From positions 1 to 49,132 of the forward strand of contig JAJAZH010000282.1 in assembly GCA_026785815.1 (NCBI GenBank): a DNA stretch of 49,132 nucleotides, written 5' to 3'. The position numbers and the translations under genes are program-made. The notes under the pieces were generated by a model. It saw nothing but the letters and a program-made list of their open reading frames with translations. It did no database searches and was not told where the DNA came from. Of the stretch, positions 1 through 8,147 are shown in pieces. This DNA comes from Ramlibacter sp. GTDB taxonomy: Bacteria; Pseudomonadota; Gammaproteobacteria; Burkholderiales; Burkholderiaceae_C. The number at the start of each line of letters is the position of its first letter. Positions within the stretch are counted from its first letter, which is position 1.

Positions 1-1308
1 TATTTCTACGTCTGGCTGGACGCGCCGATCGGCTATCTCGCCTCGCTCAAGAACCTGCTGGACCGGCGCGGCCAGGACTTCGACGCCTACCTGGCCGACC
101 CGGCGCTGGAGCAGGTTCACTTCATCGGCAAGGACATCGTCACCTTCCACACGTTGTTCTGGCCGGCGATGCTCAAGTTCAGCGGCCGCAAGACACCCGA
201 CAGCATCTTCGTCCACGGCTTCCTGACGGTGAACAACGGCGAGAAGATGAGCAAGAGCCGCGGCACCGGGCTGGACCCGCTGAAGTACCTGTCGCTGGGG
301 ATGAATCCCGAGTGGCTGCGTTACTACCTTGCCGCCAAGCTCAACTCGCACAACGAGGACATCGAGTTCAGCGCCGAGGACTTCATGGCGCGGGTCAACG
401 CCGACCTGATCGGCAAGTACGTCAACATCGCCAGCCGGACGGCAGGGTTCATCACCAAACGCTTCGGCGGCAAGCTGGGCCCCGAAGATCCGCAGGCCGA
501 AGCCCTGCTGGAGTCGGCGCATGCCGCGGCCGCCGAGGTCAAGGCGCTCTACGACGCGCGCGAGTTCGGCAAGGCAATTCGCGCGATCATGGCCCTGGCC
601 GACCAGGCCAACCTGTACGTCGACCAGCAGGCGCCCTGGCTGATCGCGAAAGACAGCAGTCGGGACGCAGAACTGCACCGGGTCTGCACCACGGCCATCG
701 GCCTGTTCAAGAACCTGACGGTGATGCTGGCGCCAGTGCTGCCGCAACTGGCCGGCGAAGTCGGCAAGTGGCTCGCTGCCGACGTCCATCTGTGGGACAA
801 CTGCGGTGTCAAGCTGTCCGTCGGGCATGAAATCAATCCTTACCGGCACCTGATGCAGCGGGTCGACGTCAAGCAGATCGACGCGCTGTTCGATGCGCCG
901 GCGGATTTGCCCGACCCGTCTGTCGCCAGCGAGGCTGGAAGCGACCCACCGGGAGGCGAGGAGATCGCAGCGCCGATCACGATCGACGACTTCACGAAGA
1001 TCGACCTGCGGATCGCCAAGATCGTCGACTGCCAGGCGGTGGAAGGCTCGACCAAGCTGCTGCGCCTGACGCTGGACGTGGGCGAAGGCAAGACCCGCAA
1101 CGTGTTCAGCGGCATCGCTTCCGCCTACCGGCCCGCCGACCTGGTGGGCAAGCTCACGGTGATGGTGGCCAACCTGGCGCCGCGCAAGATGAAGTTCGGC
1201 ATCAGCGAAGGCATGGTGCTGGCCGCCAGCGCCGCCAACGACAAGGCGGGCGGAATCTACGTGCTGGAGCCCTCGCCGGGCGCGGTGCCCGGCATGCGGG
1301 TGCGCTAA
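1..1308 (+). CDS. metG: Methionine-tRNA ligase, 3' part (5' end cut by window edge)
   Basis: Class I methionyl-tRNA synthetase, which charges tRNA-Met in the cytoplasm. Reading from base 1 is open and gives 435 residues. It begins inside the catalytic domain with YFYVWLDAPIGY. The KMSKS signature that stabilises the ATP transition state is at residues 82-86 of this fragment. A helical anticodon-binding domain follows. Residues of about 326-434 form the C-terminal EMAP-II/Trbp111-like tRNA-binding domain (DLRIAKI, NVFSGIA, LAPRKMKFGISEGM), which is linked to dimerisation in long MetG forms. Full-length MetG of this type has roughly 690 residues, so about 250 N-terminal residues are missing. 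The window edge causes this, not mutation. The internal ATG at 154 is not the true start. Confidence 0.97.
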   Translation, partial: YFYVWLDAPIGYLASLKNLLDRRGQDFDAYLADPALEQVHFIGKDIVTFHTLFWPAMLKFSGRKTPDSIFVHGFLTVNNGEKMSKSRGTGLDPLKYLSLGMNPEWLRYYLAAKLNSHNEDIEFSAEDFMARVNADLIGKYVNIASRTAGFITKRFGGKLGPEDPQAEALLESAHAAAAEVKALYDAREFGKAIRAIMALADQANLYVDQQAPWLIAKDSSRDAELHRVCTTAIGLFKNLTVMLAPVLPQLAGEVGKWLAADVHLWDNCGVKLSVGHEINPYRHLMQRVDVKQIDALFDAPADLPDPSVASEAGSDPPGGEEIAAPITIDDFTKIDLRIAKIVDCQAVEGSTKLLRLTLDVGEGKTRNVFSGIASAYRPADLVGKLTVMVANLAPRKMKFGISEGMVLAASAANDKAGGIYVLEPSPGAVPGMRVR

Positions 1309-1317
1309 GCTGGCGGC

Positions 1318-1518
1318 ATGCGTACCCGCCTCGTCCTGGCAGCCGGCCTGAGCGCCCTGCTCTCCGGGTGCGCGGTGATCGCGGTGGCGGACACCGCCGC
1401 CAGCATCGCGGTGAAGGGCGTGGGACTGGCCGCCGATGCCGCCATCGGCACCGTGAGGATCACCGGCAAGGCGGTCGGCGCAGCGGCGGATGCCGTGCTG
1501 CCCGGCGCCGAGCGCTGA
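1318..1518 (+). CDS. Small putative lipoprotein, 66 aa
   Basis: A short secreted protein starting 9 bases after metG. The N-terminus has basic residues Arg2 and Arg4, a hydrophobic stretch, and a lipobox LSGC at residues 15-18, so Cys18 is the likely lipidated residue after signal peptidase II cleavage. The mature part of about 49 residues is Ala/Val/Gly-rich (VADTAASIAVKGVG, AADAAIGT) with no known catalytic motif. It resembles the tiny lipoproteins of proteobacteria collected in the NF038104-type family; that link is from memory and uncertain. Function is unknown. It is probably co-transcribed with metG. Confidence 0.72.
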   Translation: MRTRLVLAAGLSALLSGCAVIAVADTAASIAVKGVGLAADAAIGTVRITGKAVGAAADAVLPGAER

Positions 1519-1561
1519 GATGACTTGCGCCGCGCCCGGCGGCTGCCCGATCGGCTGACCC

Positions 1562-2314
1562 ATGTTTCCCGCCATTCGCGGCTGGACCGACGTCGAACGC
1601 ACGCCCCACGCCAACGTCCGGCTGGGCGCGGTGCTGGCCTTCGTCGCCGGCGCCGCCAATGCCGGCGGCTTCCTCGCCGTCGGCCAGTACACCTCGCACA
1701 TGACCGGCGTGCTGTCCTCGGTGGCCGACAACCTGGTGCTGGGCCAGCTGACGCTGGTGGTGTCGGCTATCGGAGCGCTGCTGGCCTTTCTGTGCGGAGC
1801 GATGACCACCGCCATCCTGGTCAACTGGGGACTGCGGCGCGGGCTTCGCAGCGCCTACGGGCTGCCGCTGATGCTGGAGTCTGCTGCGCTGCTGGTCTTC
1901 GGCCTGGCCGGCGCGTCGATCGACGGCTTCACGACGCTGTTCCTTCCGCTCACCGTGGTGCTGCTGTGCTTCATCATGGGACTGCAGAACGCGGTGATCA
2001 CCAAGATCTCGCGGGCCGAGATCCGCACCACCCACGTGACCGGCCTGGTCACCGACATCGGCATCGAGCTGGGCAAACTGCTGTACGTCAACGCGCGCGA
2101 CGACAGCGCGCCGGTGCTGGCCAACCGCCAGCGGCTGCGCATCCATGTGCTGCTGGTGGCCTGTTTTTTCGCCGGCGGCCTGTTCGGCGCGATCGGCTTC
2201 AAGTTCGTGGGCTTCGTCACCACCGTGCCGCTGGCTATCGCCCTGTGGCTGCTGTCGCTGCGGCCCTTGTTGCACGATCTGAGCAAACGCCTGCCGATGC
2301 CGGATGCAAAATAG
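1562..2314 (+). CDS. DUF1275 (YoaK-type) integral membrane protein
   Basis: 250 residues with about six hydrophobic segments. The family hallmarks lie near the N-terminus: AGAANAGGFLAVGQYTSHMT at residues 30-49, where a small-residue helix is followed by a conserved YTSHMTG-type turn. The later stretch IMGLQNAVITKIS and the THVTGLVTDIG motif also fit DUF1275. The biochemical role is not established; members are assumed to be inner-membrane transporters. The ATG at 1562 follows the lipoprotein stop by 43 bases, and the stop is 6 bases before the SulP start. The two membrane proteins are therefore likely co-transcribed and possibly translationally coupled. Confidence 0.88.
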   Translation: MFPAIRGWTDVERTPHANVRLGAVLAFVAGAANAGGFLAVGQYTSHMTGVLSSVADNLVLGQLTLVVSAIGALLAFLCGAMTTAILVNWGLRRGLRSAYGLPLMLESAALLVFGLAGASIDGFTTLFLPLTVVLLCFIMGLQNAVITKISRAEIRTTHVTGLVTDIGIELGKLLYVNARDDSAPVLANRQRLRIHVLLVACFFAGGLFGAIGFKFVGFVTTVPLAIALWLLSLRPLLHDLSKRLPMPDAK

Positions 2315-2320
2315 CCCGCA

Positions 2321-3979
2321 ATGCAATTGCCGGCCTCGCTCGCCACCTTCCGACCCCGGCTGATCGACGCGCTGCGCGGCTACAACCGCGCCCGTTTCAC
2401 CACCGACGTGGGCGCCGGAGTGACGGTCGGCATCGTCGCATTGCCGCTGGCAATGGCCTTCGCCATCGCCTCCGGCCTCAAGCCCGAGGCGGGCCTTTGG
2501 ACGGCGATCATCGCCGGCGCGCTGGTTTCGCTGCTGGGTGGATCGAACGTGCAGATCGGCGGGCCGGCCGGCGCCTTCATCGTCGTGGTCTACGGCATCG
2601 TCGAGCGATACGGCCTGGCCAACCTGCTGATCTCGACCGCCTGCGCCGGTGTCCTGCTGTTCCTGCTCGGCCTGCTGAAGCTGGGAACGCTGGTGCGCTA
2701 CGTGCCAATCAGCATCGTCATCGGCTTCACCAACGGCATCGCCGTGCTGATCGCGCTGTCGCAGGTGAAAGACCTGCTGGGACTGGACGTCGCCAGGATG
2801 CCTGCCGACTTCTTCGCCCAGCTGCAGGTGCTGGGCAGGAATCTGGACAGCTTCAACCCGCTGGCCTTCGCGCTGGGCCTGACCTGCGTCTGCGGGCTGT
2901 TCCTGTGGCCCAGGCTGTGGGGGCCCGCATCGCCGCTCAAGGCCCTTGATTTTCCCGGGATGCGGCGCGCGACGCAGGTCAGCTCGCGCCTGCCCGGTCC
3001 GATCGTGGCGCTGGTCAGCCTGACACTGCTGGCCTGGTATTTCAGCCTCGACGTCGAGACCATCGGCTCTCGCTTCGGCGCGATCCCGGCCGGCTTGCCG
3101 GCATTCGCGCTGCCGGATTTTTCCTGGTCCACGGTCAAGCTGCTGCTGACGCCGACCCTCACCATTGCGTTGCTCGGCGCGATCGAGTCGCTGCTGTGCG
3201 CCCGGGTGGCAGACCAGCTCACCACGCTACCCCGCCACGACCCGAACCAGGAGCTGATGGCGCAGGGCGTCGCCAATTTCATCACGCCCTTTTTCGGCGG
3301 CATGCCGGCCACCGGAACCATTGCCCGCACCGTGACCAACGTGCGCTCCGGCGGTACCACGCCGATCGCGGGCCTGGTGCACGCGGCGACGCTGGCGGCC
3401 GTGGTGCTGCTGGCCGCTCCGCTGGCCTTGCACGTGCCGCTGGCGGTGCTGGCCGGCATCCTGCTGTACGTCGCCTGGAACATGGGCGAATGGCGGGAGT
3501 TCGGGCGCCTCAGGCGCTACAGCGCCCACTACCGGCTGTTGATGCTCGGGACGTTCCTGCTCACGGTGGTGTTCGACCTCACGGTCGCGGTGCAGGTCGG
3601 GCTGGTGCTGGCCTGCGCGTTGTTCGTCCGGCGAATGAGTTCGCTGTTCAGCGTCGAACGGGTCACGCACGACGGGAACGAGTTGCGCTTCAAGCTGTTC
3701 GGCGCGCTGTTTTTCGGCGCGGTCGCCAAGAGCGATGTCGTGGTGCAGGCGGTGGAGAACGGACCGGCCGGTCCGGTGGTAACGCTCGATGCCCTGCAAC
3801 TGGTGCTGCTCGACACCTCGGGCCTGGACGCGTTGCGCCAGTTGCACAAGGCTGTACTGCTGCGCGGCGGGTTGCTGCGGCTGGAAAACCTGCAGGCCCA
3901 GCCGCGCGAGGTGATCGAACGCTCCGGCTTCGGGGCCGAACTGGCGGCCCATCGTGCGTCGCCGGAGGTGTCGCTTTAG
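2321..3979 (+). CDS. SulP-family inorganic anion transporter with C-terminal STAS domain
   Basis: 552 residues. Residues of about 1-430 form the multi-helix transport domain. SulP-typical motifs are GLKPEAGLWTAIIAG, GGSNVQIGGPAGAF, and GGMPATGTIARTVTNVRSGG followed by TPIAGLVHA. Residues of about 445-545 form a cytoplasmic STAS domain with LLDTSGLDAL; Ser500 in that loop matches the position that is phosphorylated in anti-sigma-factor antagonists. The family moves sulfate, bicarbonate or other anions across the inner membrane. The substrate cannot be told here, and no cys genes or carbonic anhydrase are adjacent. The length is normal for bacterial SulP proteins. The gene ends in a hairpin shared with the convergent hydrolase gene. 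Confidence 0.92.
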   Translation: MQLPASLATFRPRLIDALRGYNRARFTTDVGAGVTVGIVALPLAMAFAIASGLKPEAGLWTAIIAGALVSLLGGSNVQIGGPAGAFIVVVYGIVERYGLANLLISTACAGVLLFLLGLLKLGTLVRYVPISIVIGFTNGIAVLIALSQVKDLLGLDVARMPADFFAQLQVLGRNLDSFNPLAFALGLTCVCGLFLWPRLWGPASPLKALDFPGMRRATQVSSRLPGPIVALVSLTLLAWYFSLDVETIGSRFGAIPAGLPAFALPDFSWSTVKLLLTPTLTIALLGAIESLLCARVADQLTTLPRHDPNQELMAQGVANFITPFFGGMPATGTIARTVTNVRSGGTTPIAGLVHAATLAAVVLLAAPLALHVPLAVLAGILLYVAWNMGEWREFGRLRRYSAHYRLLMLGTFLLTVVFDLTVAVQVGLVLACALFVRRMSSLFSVERVTHDGNELRFKLFGALFFGAVAKSDVVVQAVENGPAGPVVTLDALQLVLLDTSGLDALRQLHKAVLLRGGLLRLENLQAQPREVIERSGFGAELAAHRASPEVSL

Positions 3980-4004
3980 CCGGCCGGAACGAGGCGGCCG
4001 GCTA
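3977..4004. terminator. Bidirectional hairpin spanning two convergent stop codons
   Basis: A perfect 10-base stem (TAGCCGGCCG at 3977-3986 with CGGCCGGCTA at 3995-4004) encloses an 8-base loop. The left arm begins with the SulP TAG and the right arm contains the complement of the hydrolase TAG, so the stop codons form the stem base. No clear T-run follows on either side, so it may act as a Rho-assisted or transcript-end-protecting hairpin rather than a classic intrinsic terminator. Confidence 0.65.
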
Positions 4005-4817
4005 GGCGCTGGGATTGGATCGGAGCCAGCCGGTCAGCAACTCGATAAATTTGTCAGGTTGCTCCATCAGGAAAAAATGGCTGGCACTGCTGAAAATTTC
4101 GGTGCGTGCGTTGGGCAGGCCCATGCTCAGCACCCGCGTCGCGGTCAGAGAGCAGATGGGATCGGCGTCACCCGCCATGACCAGGACCGGCTGCCGGATG
4201 CGCGGCAGTTCGTCCACCGTGTCGTGCTGCTGACAGGCCTCGTTTTGCCGCACATAGCAGGCCGGCAGACGTGTTTCGCCGCCAATCAGGCGCTCGATGG
4301 CGGCTACGCGTTCGGGGTACCGGTTGAAGAAGTCGGCCGACACGAAGTTCTGCACCGAATGGCGGGCGTGGTCAGCCCAATTCATGCGCCATTCAAGCGC
4401 CTCGCGCATGTTCCACAGCACCCGGCGGCCCAGCGGGTCGAGGCGGGCAAAAGAGGCGCACAGCGTCAGGGTCATCACGCGTTCGGGTGCCAGCAGCGCC
4501 ATGTGCTGGGCCACGGCGCCGCCCATCGAGCGGCCGACGACATGGGCGCGCTCCACCTGGCAATGGTCCATCAACTGCAGGGTGTCCGCAGCCAGTTCCG
4601 CAGTCGTCACCGGCTCATCCACCTGGGTGCTCTGGCCGGCGCCACGGTTGTCAAAGGCGATCACGCGGTGGGTCTTGCGCAGCACTTCGATCTGCGCCAG
4701 CCAGGCCGTGTAGTCGCCCGCCAGGCCGTGAATCAGCACCACCGGGGCACCCGCGCCGACATCCAGGTAGCGCAACGTATAACGCCCGACCGGCGCCTGT
4801 CTCAGTTGATGGTCCAT
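4002..4817 (-). CDS. Alpha/beta-fold hydrolase, last gene of the liv operon
   Basis: 271 residues with a complete hydrolase triad by motif. HG at 30-31 belongs to the oxyanion loop. The nucleophile elbow GRSMGG is at 95-100 with Ser97. Asp217 or Asp219 lies in GDADP, and His247 in SASHFF. DNRGAGQS at 56-63 is typical of carboxylesterase or enol-lactonase-like members. The start is the ATG followed by DHQLRQ: it has an AGGAAG ribosome site and sits 8 bases after the livF stop. A longer in-frame reading back to 5180 runs through livF antisense and is rejected. Position in the operon suggests it acts on the imported compound, for example by ester or lactone hydrolysis. The substrate is unknown. 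Confidence 0.88.
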   Translation of the reverse strand: MDHQLRQAPVGRYTLRYLDVGAGAPVVLIHGLAGDYTAWLAQIEVLRKTHRVIAFDNRGAGQSTQVDEPVTTAELAADTLQLMDHCQVERAHVVGRSMGGAVAQHMALLAPERVMTLTLCASFARLDPLGRRVLWNMREALEWRMNWADHARHSVQNFVSADFFNRYPERVAAIERLIGGETRLPACYVRQNEACQQHDTVDELPRIRQPVLVMAGDADPICSLTATRVLSMGLPNARTEIFSSASHFFLMEQPDKFIELLTGWLRSNPSA

Positions 4818-4825
4818 GTTGCTTC

Positions 4826-5542
4826 CTATTCGACGCCAAGATGGCTGTGCAGCGCGGCCTGCTGGCCCTCGAACTGCTCGCGGGTGCCGGAGAACACCAC
4901 GCGCCCCGTGTTCAGCAGTACCACGTCGTCCGTCACCTTCAGCGCCAGGCCGAGGTTCTGTTCCACCAGCACCATGGAGAGGTGTTCCTTCAGGGTCATC
5001 AGGACTTCGCCGAGCTCGCGCACGATCTGCGGCGCCAGGCCCTCCGAGGGTTCGTCCAGCAGCAGCACCCGCGGGTTGGTCATGAGGCCCCGGCCGATCG
5101 CCAGCATCTGCTGCTCGCCGCCGGACAGGCTGCCGGCCAGCTGGTTCTGCCGCTCTTTGAGCCGCGGAAAAATCCCCCACACGTCGTCGCGCGTCCAGTG
5201 CCGCTTGCCGCCCGCGGCCGGCGGGCGCGCCGCGACGTCGAGGTTTTCCCTGACCGAGAGGCTGCCGAAAATGCGCCGGCCCTGCGGCACCAGGCCGATA
5301 CCAGCGCGGCAGATGCGCTCGGGCGACAGCTTCTCCAGCGATCCGCCGGCCAGCGTGATGCGGCCGGAGCGCGGCGGCAGGAAGCCGATGATGGTGCTGA
5401 TGCAGGTGGTCTTGCCGGCGCCGTTGCGTCCCAGCAGGGCCAGCAGCCGGCCTTCCTGCAGATCCAGGCTGATGTCGTGCAGCACGTGGCTCTCGCCGTA
5501 GAAAGCGTTGACGCGGTCCAGCGAGAGCAGGCTAGTGGCCAA
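4826..5542 (-). CDS. livF: Branched-chain-amino-acid-type ABC transporter ATPase LivF
   Basis: 238-residue cytoplasmic ATPase. The Walker A motif GRNGAGKT is at 38-45, the signature LSGGE at 139-143, and Walker B VLLLDEP at 159-165 with catalytic Glu164. The following LVEQN has Gln where most ABC proteins have the switch His, as is usual for LivF. The start is TTG, giving MATSLLSLDRV. It overlaps the livG end by 11 bases and is preceded by a GGGAG ribosome site; no nearby ATG or GTG fits better. It pairs with LivG to power uptake through LivHM. Liv-type transporters carry branched-chain amino acids but also amides, urea and aromatic acids, so the substrate is open. Confidence 0.95.
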   Translation of the reverse strand: MATSLLSLDRVNAFYGESHVLHDISLDLQEGRLLALLGRNGAGKTTCISTIIGFLPPRSGRITLAGGSLEKLSPERICRAGIGLVPQGRRIFGSLSVRENLDVAARPPAAGGKRHWTRDDVWGIFPRLKERQNQLAGSLSGGEQQMLAIGRGLMTNPRVLLLDEPSEGLAPQIVRELGEVLMTLKEHLSMVLVEQNLGLALKVTDDVVLLNTGRVVFSGTREQFEGQQAALHSHLGVE

Positions 5543-6272
5543 GGTAGATCTCCCGGGTGCGTGGGTCGGCCACCACTTCCTGCCGCGTGCCGGCCGTGAT
5601 CACCTCGCCGTAGTGCAACAGGGTGACGCGGTCGGCAAACGCCAGCGCGACCTCCATGTCGTGCTCGATCATGAGGATGGTGATGGACCTGTCGATGTCA
5701 CGCAGGAGCGCCGTGATGGTCTCGCGTTCCTCTGAGGACAGACCCGCCAGCGGCTCGTCCAGCAGCAGCACTTGCGGCTTCTGCGCCAGCGCCATGGCGA
5801 TCTCCAGCCGGCGCTTTTCACCGTACGAGGTCTGCTCCAGCGGCAGCTTCGCCTTGTCCGACAGGCCGACCGAGGCCAGCACCTCCAGCGCGCGGTCCGA
5901 CAACGTTTTGTCGTGGTCCAACGAGCCCCAATGGCGGTGCCGCAACGGCGACTTGCCCAGCAACGCGAGCTTGACGTTGTGCAGCAGGCTGTCGCGGCCG
6001 AACAGGGTCACGATCTGATAGGTGCGGGCCAGGCCGATCTGGGCCCGGGCCGCAGTGGAGCGATGCGTGACGGGCTTGCCCATCAGCGTGATGCTGCCGG
6101 AACTGGAGGCCAGATCACCGGCGATCAGGTTGAAAAGGGTGGTCTTTCCGGCGCCGTTCGGGCCGATCAGCAGGTGCCGCTCGCCCTGCTCCACCCTCAG
6201 GTTCACCGAGCGTGTGACTTGCAGACCGCCAAAGGCCTTGCACAGATCGGAGACTTCGACGACAGGGTTCAC
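5532..6272 (-). CDS. livG: Branched-chain-amino-acid-type ABC transporter ATPase LivG
   Basis: 246 residues. Walker A GPNGAGKT is at 37-44, a LivG-type degenerate signature TSYGEKR at 148-154, Walker B LLLDEP at 169-174 with Asp172 and Glu173, and the switch His204 in MIEHDM. The length suits the LivG/BraF group, which has a long insert before the signature. The start is GTG (NPVVEVSDLCKAFGG). This GTG shares the sequence GTGA with the livM stop, a 4-base overlap that suggests translational coupling. The longer open frame upstream is the wrong frame of livM and is not part of the protein. Confidence 0.94.
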   Translation of the reverse strand: MNPVVEVSDLCKAFGGLQVTRSVNLRVEQGERHLLIGPNGAGKTTLFNLIAGDLASSSGSITLMGKPVTHRSTAARAQIGLARTYQIVTLFGRDSLLHNVKLALLGKSPLRHRHWGSLDHDKTLSDRALEVLASVGLSDKAKLPLEQTSYGEKRRLEIAMALAQKPQVLLLDEPLAGLSSEERETITALLRDIDRSITILMIEHDMEVALAFADRVTLLHYGEVITAGTRQEVVADPRTREIYLGH

Positions 6273-7263
6273 AGCGCTTCCCTGGGCGGGGCCGGGCTGA
6301 GGGGCGCGGCGGCTGGCAACACGGCGGCCTGACGCTTGGTCAGCGTTGGCCGGCGCAGGCGGGCCACACCGGCGACGATGCCACCGGGCACGAACATCAC
6401 GATGAAGATGAAGACGAAACCCAGCAGCATGATCCAGCGGTCGATGTAGGCGCTGGCCACGTTCTTCAACAGCACCACCAGGGCCGCGCCGACCACTGGC
6501 CCGCTCAATGTGCCGGCGCCACCGGCGATCACCATCAACAGCATCTCGGCGGAGTTGGCCAGCGACAGGCTGTGCGGGCTGATGAACTGGTGGTAGTAGA
6601 CGTACATCAGGCCGGCCACTGCGCCCAGAAAGCCGCTGGCAACGAAGGTGATCCAGCGGATCAGCCAGACGTTGAAGCCGAGCGCGCTCATTCGCCTGGG
6701 CTGGTCCTTGGTGCCGCGGATACTGGCGCCGAAGGGCGAACGCACCCAGACGGCGATCGCGGACCACACCGCCAGGAACACCAGCAGGGTGAAGTAGTAG
6801 AAGTTGTTGGCATCGCCCAGGTTGATGCCGAAAGGCGCGGGCCGGGTCAGGCCCGCGATGCCGTTGTCGCCGCCGGTGACGCTGGTCCACCGGTAGGCCA
6901 GGCCCAGAGGATCTGGCCCAGAGCCAGCGTGATCATCAGGAAGCTGATGCCGGATGCGCGCAATGCGATCACGCCGAAGATGCCGGCCATCACGGTGGTT
7001 GCGGCCAGCGCGGTGGCGCCCGCGGCCAGGTGGCCCCAGCCCAGGTTCACCATCAGCCAGCCGCAGGTGTACGCCGACAAGCCGAGATAGCCTGCATGGC
7101 CCAGCGAGGTCAGGCCGGCATATCCCACCAGCAGGTTCAGGCTGAGCGCGAACAGCGCCGAGATCAGGATCTGGCTGGCGAGGTTGGTGTAGTAGGTGCC
7201 GCCGGTGAAGAAGGGCAGGACCAGCAGCAGCGCGACCAGGACCGTGCACAGGGCGCGCTTCAC
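6269..7263 (-). pseudogene. livM: ABC transporter permease LivM with a one-base frameshift
   Basis: The N-terminal part starts at a GTG (VKRALCTVLVALLLV) overlapping the livH stop by GTGA. It reads through GYAGLTSLGHAGYLGLSAY to LGQILW, about residue 119. The frame then breaks, and the rest (LAYRWTSVTGGDNGIAGLT through the LivM core to PPREAL) continues in another frame to the stop at 6269. Adding one G to the CCC/GGG run at 6903-6905 restores a continuous protein of about 331 residues with the expected WGLAYRWTSVTGGDNGI stretch. All other transporter genes are intact, so a missed base in sequencing is more likely than a real null allele. As written, the inner-membrane permease would be truncated at its middle. 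Confidence 0.9.
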
Positions 7264-8120
7264 GCCGTGATCCTCCCGAACAGGCCGCGGGGCCGCACGG
7301 CCAGGATCACGACCATCGGCAGGAACAGGATGATGTACGCCAGGTCGGGGAACAGCACCTGGCCGAAGCTGTAGATGAAGCCGATCAGGAAGCTGCCGAC
7401 GAAGGCGCCGGCCAGGCTGCCCAGGCCGCCCAGGATCACGACCACCAGCGCCAGCGGCAGCATGTCGGCGTCCAGGCCCGGATAGACCGACAGGATCGGC
7501 GCGGCAATCACGCCGCCGACGCCGGCCAGTGCCGCGCCCAGACAGAATACGATCGTGAAGAGTTGCGAGGCGGGCACGCCGATGCCCTGCGCCATCTGCC
7601 GGTCGTCGACGCTGGCGCGGATCATCACGCCGAGCTTCGTCTTGTCCAGCAGCAGCCACAGCGCCAGGCCGATCAAGACGCTGAAGACCACGACCGCGAG
7701 ACGGTAAAGAGGAAACGTCAGGCCCAGCAGCTGGACCCCGCCCGAGAGCAGGGCGGGCGCGTTGACGGGCCGCGGGTCGCCGCCCCAGAGCCAGAGGCTG
7801 CCGTCAGCGATGACGAAGGCCACGCCCAGCGTGGCAAGCACCTGCGACAGGCTGTTGCCGGCCAGGCGACGCAGCACGAAGCGCTCGACGATGCCGCCGA
7901 GCAGGCCGACCGCCAGGCCCGCGGCGAGCACCGCAACACCGAAGTTGTAGCCTCGGTCCAGCATCGCCAGGCCGATGTAGGCGCCGAACATGAAATAGGC
8001 GCCATGCGACAGGTTGGCGATGCGCATCAGGCCGAAAATCAGCGAAAAGCCGGCGGCCAGGGTGAAGAGCACCCCACCCAGCGCCAGGCTGTTCAGGCTC
8101 TGGATCAACCAGAAGGACAT
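7260..8120 (-). CDS. livH: ABC transporter permease LivH
   Basis: 286-residue inner-membrane permease with about eight hydrophobic segments. Family stretches are GLMRIANLSHGAYFMFGAY near residues 30-48, the conserved VDDRQMAQGIGVPASQLF loop that contacts the ATPases, and VVILGGLGSLAGAFVGSFLIG near the C-terminus. It forms the heterodimeric channel with LivM. The ATG start lies 27 bases after the binding-protein stop. The end overlaps the livM GTG by four bases. Confidence 0.94.
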   Translation of the reverse strand: MSFWLIQSLNSLALGGVLFTLAAGFSLIFGLMRIANLSHGAYFMFGAYIGLAMLDRGYNFGVAVLAAGLAVGLLGGIVERFVLRRLAGNSLSQVLATLGVAFVIADGSLWLWGGDPRPVNAPALLSGGVQLLGLTFPLYRLAVVVFSVLIGLALWLLLDKTKLGVMIRASVDDRQMAQGIGVPASQLFTIVFCLGAALAGVGGVIAAPILSVYPGLDADMLPLALVVVILGGLGSLAGAFVGSFLIGFIYSFGQVLFPDLAYIILFLPMVVILAVRPRGLFGRITA

Positions 8121-8147
8121 GCGCCGGAACTCCGGTTCGAAGCCGGA

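Noticed and set aside
4002..5180. 392-residue version of the hydrolase
   Set aside because: The extra N-terminus runs out of frame through livF. The ATG at 4817 (reading leftward) has a ribosome site and starts the hydrolase fold.
3954..5501. 515-codon frame on the plus strand across the hydrolase and livF genes
   Set aside because: Arg/Ala/His-rich with no family resemblance; it lies antisense to two well-supported genes.
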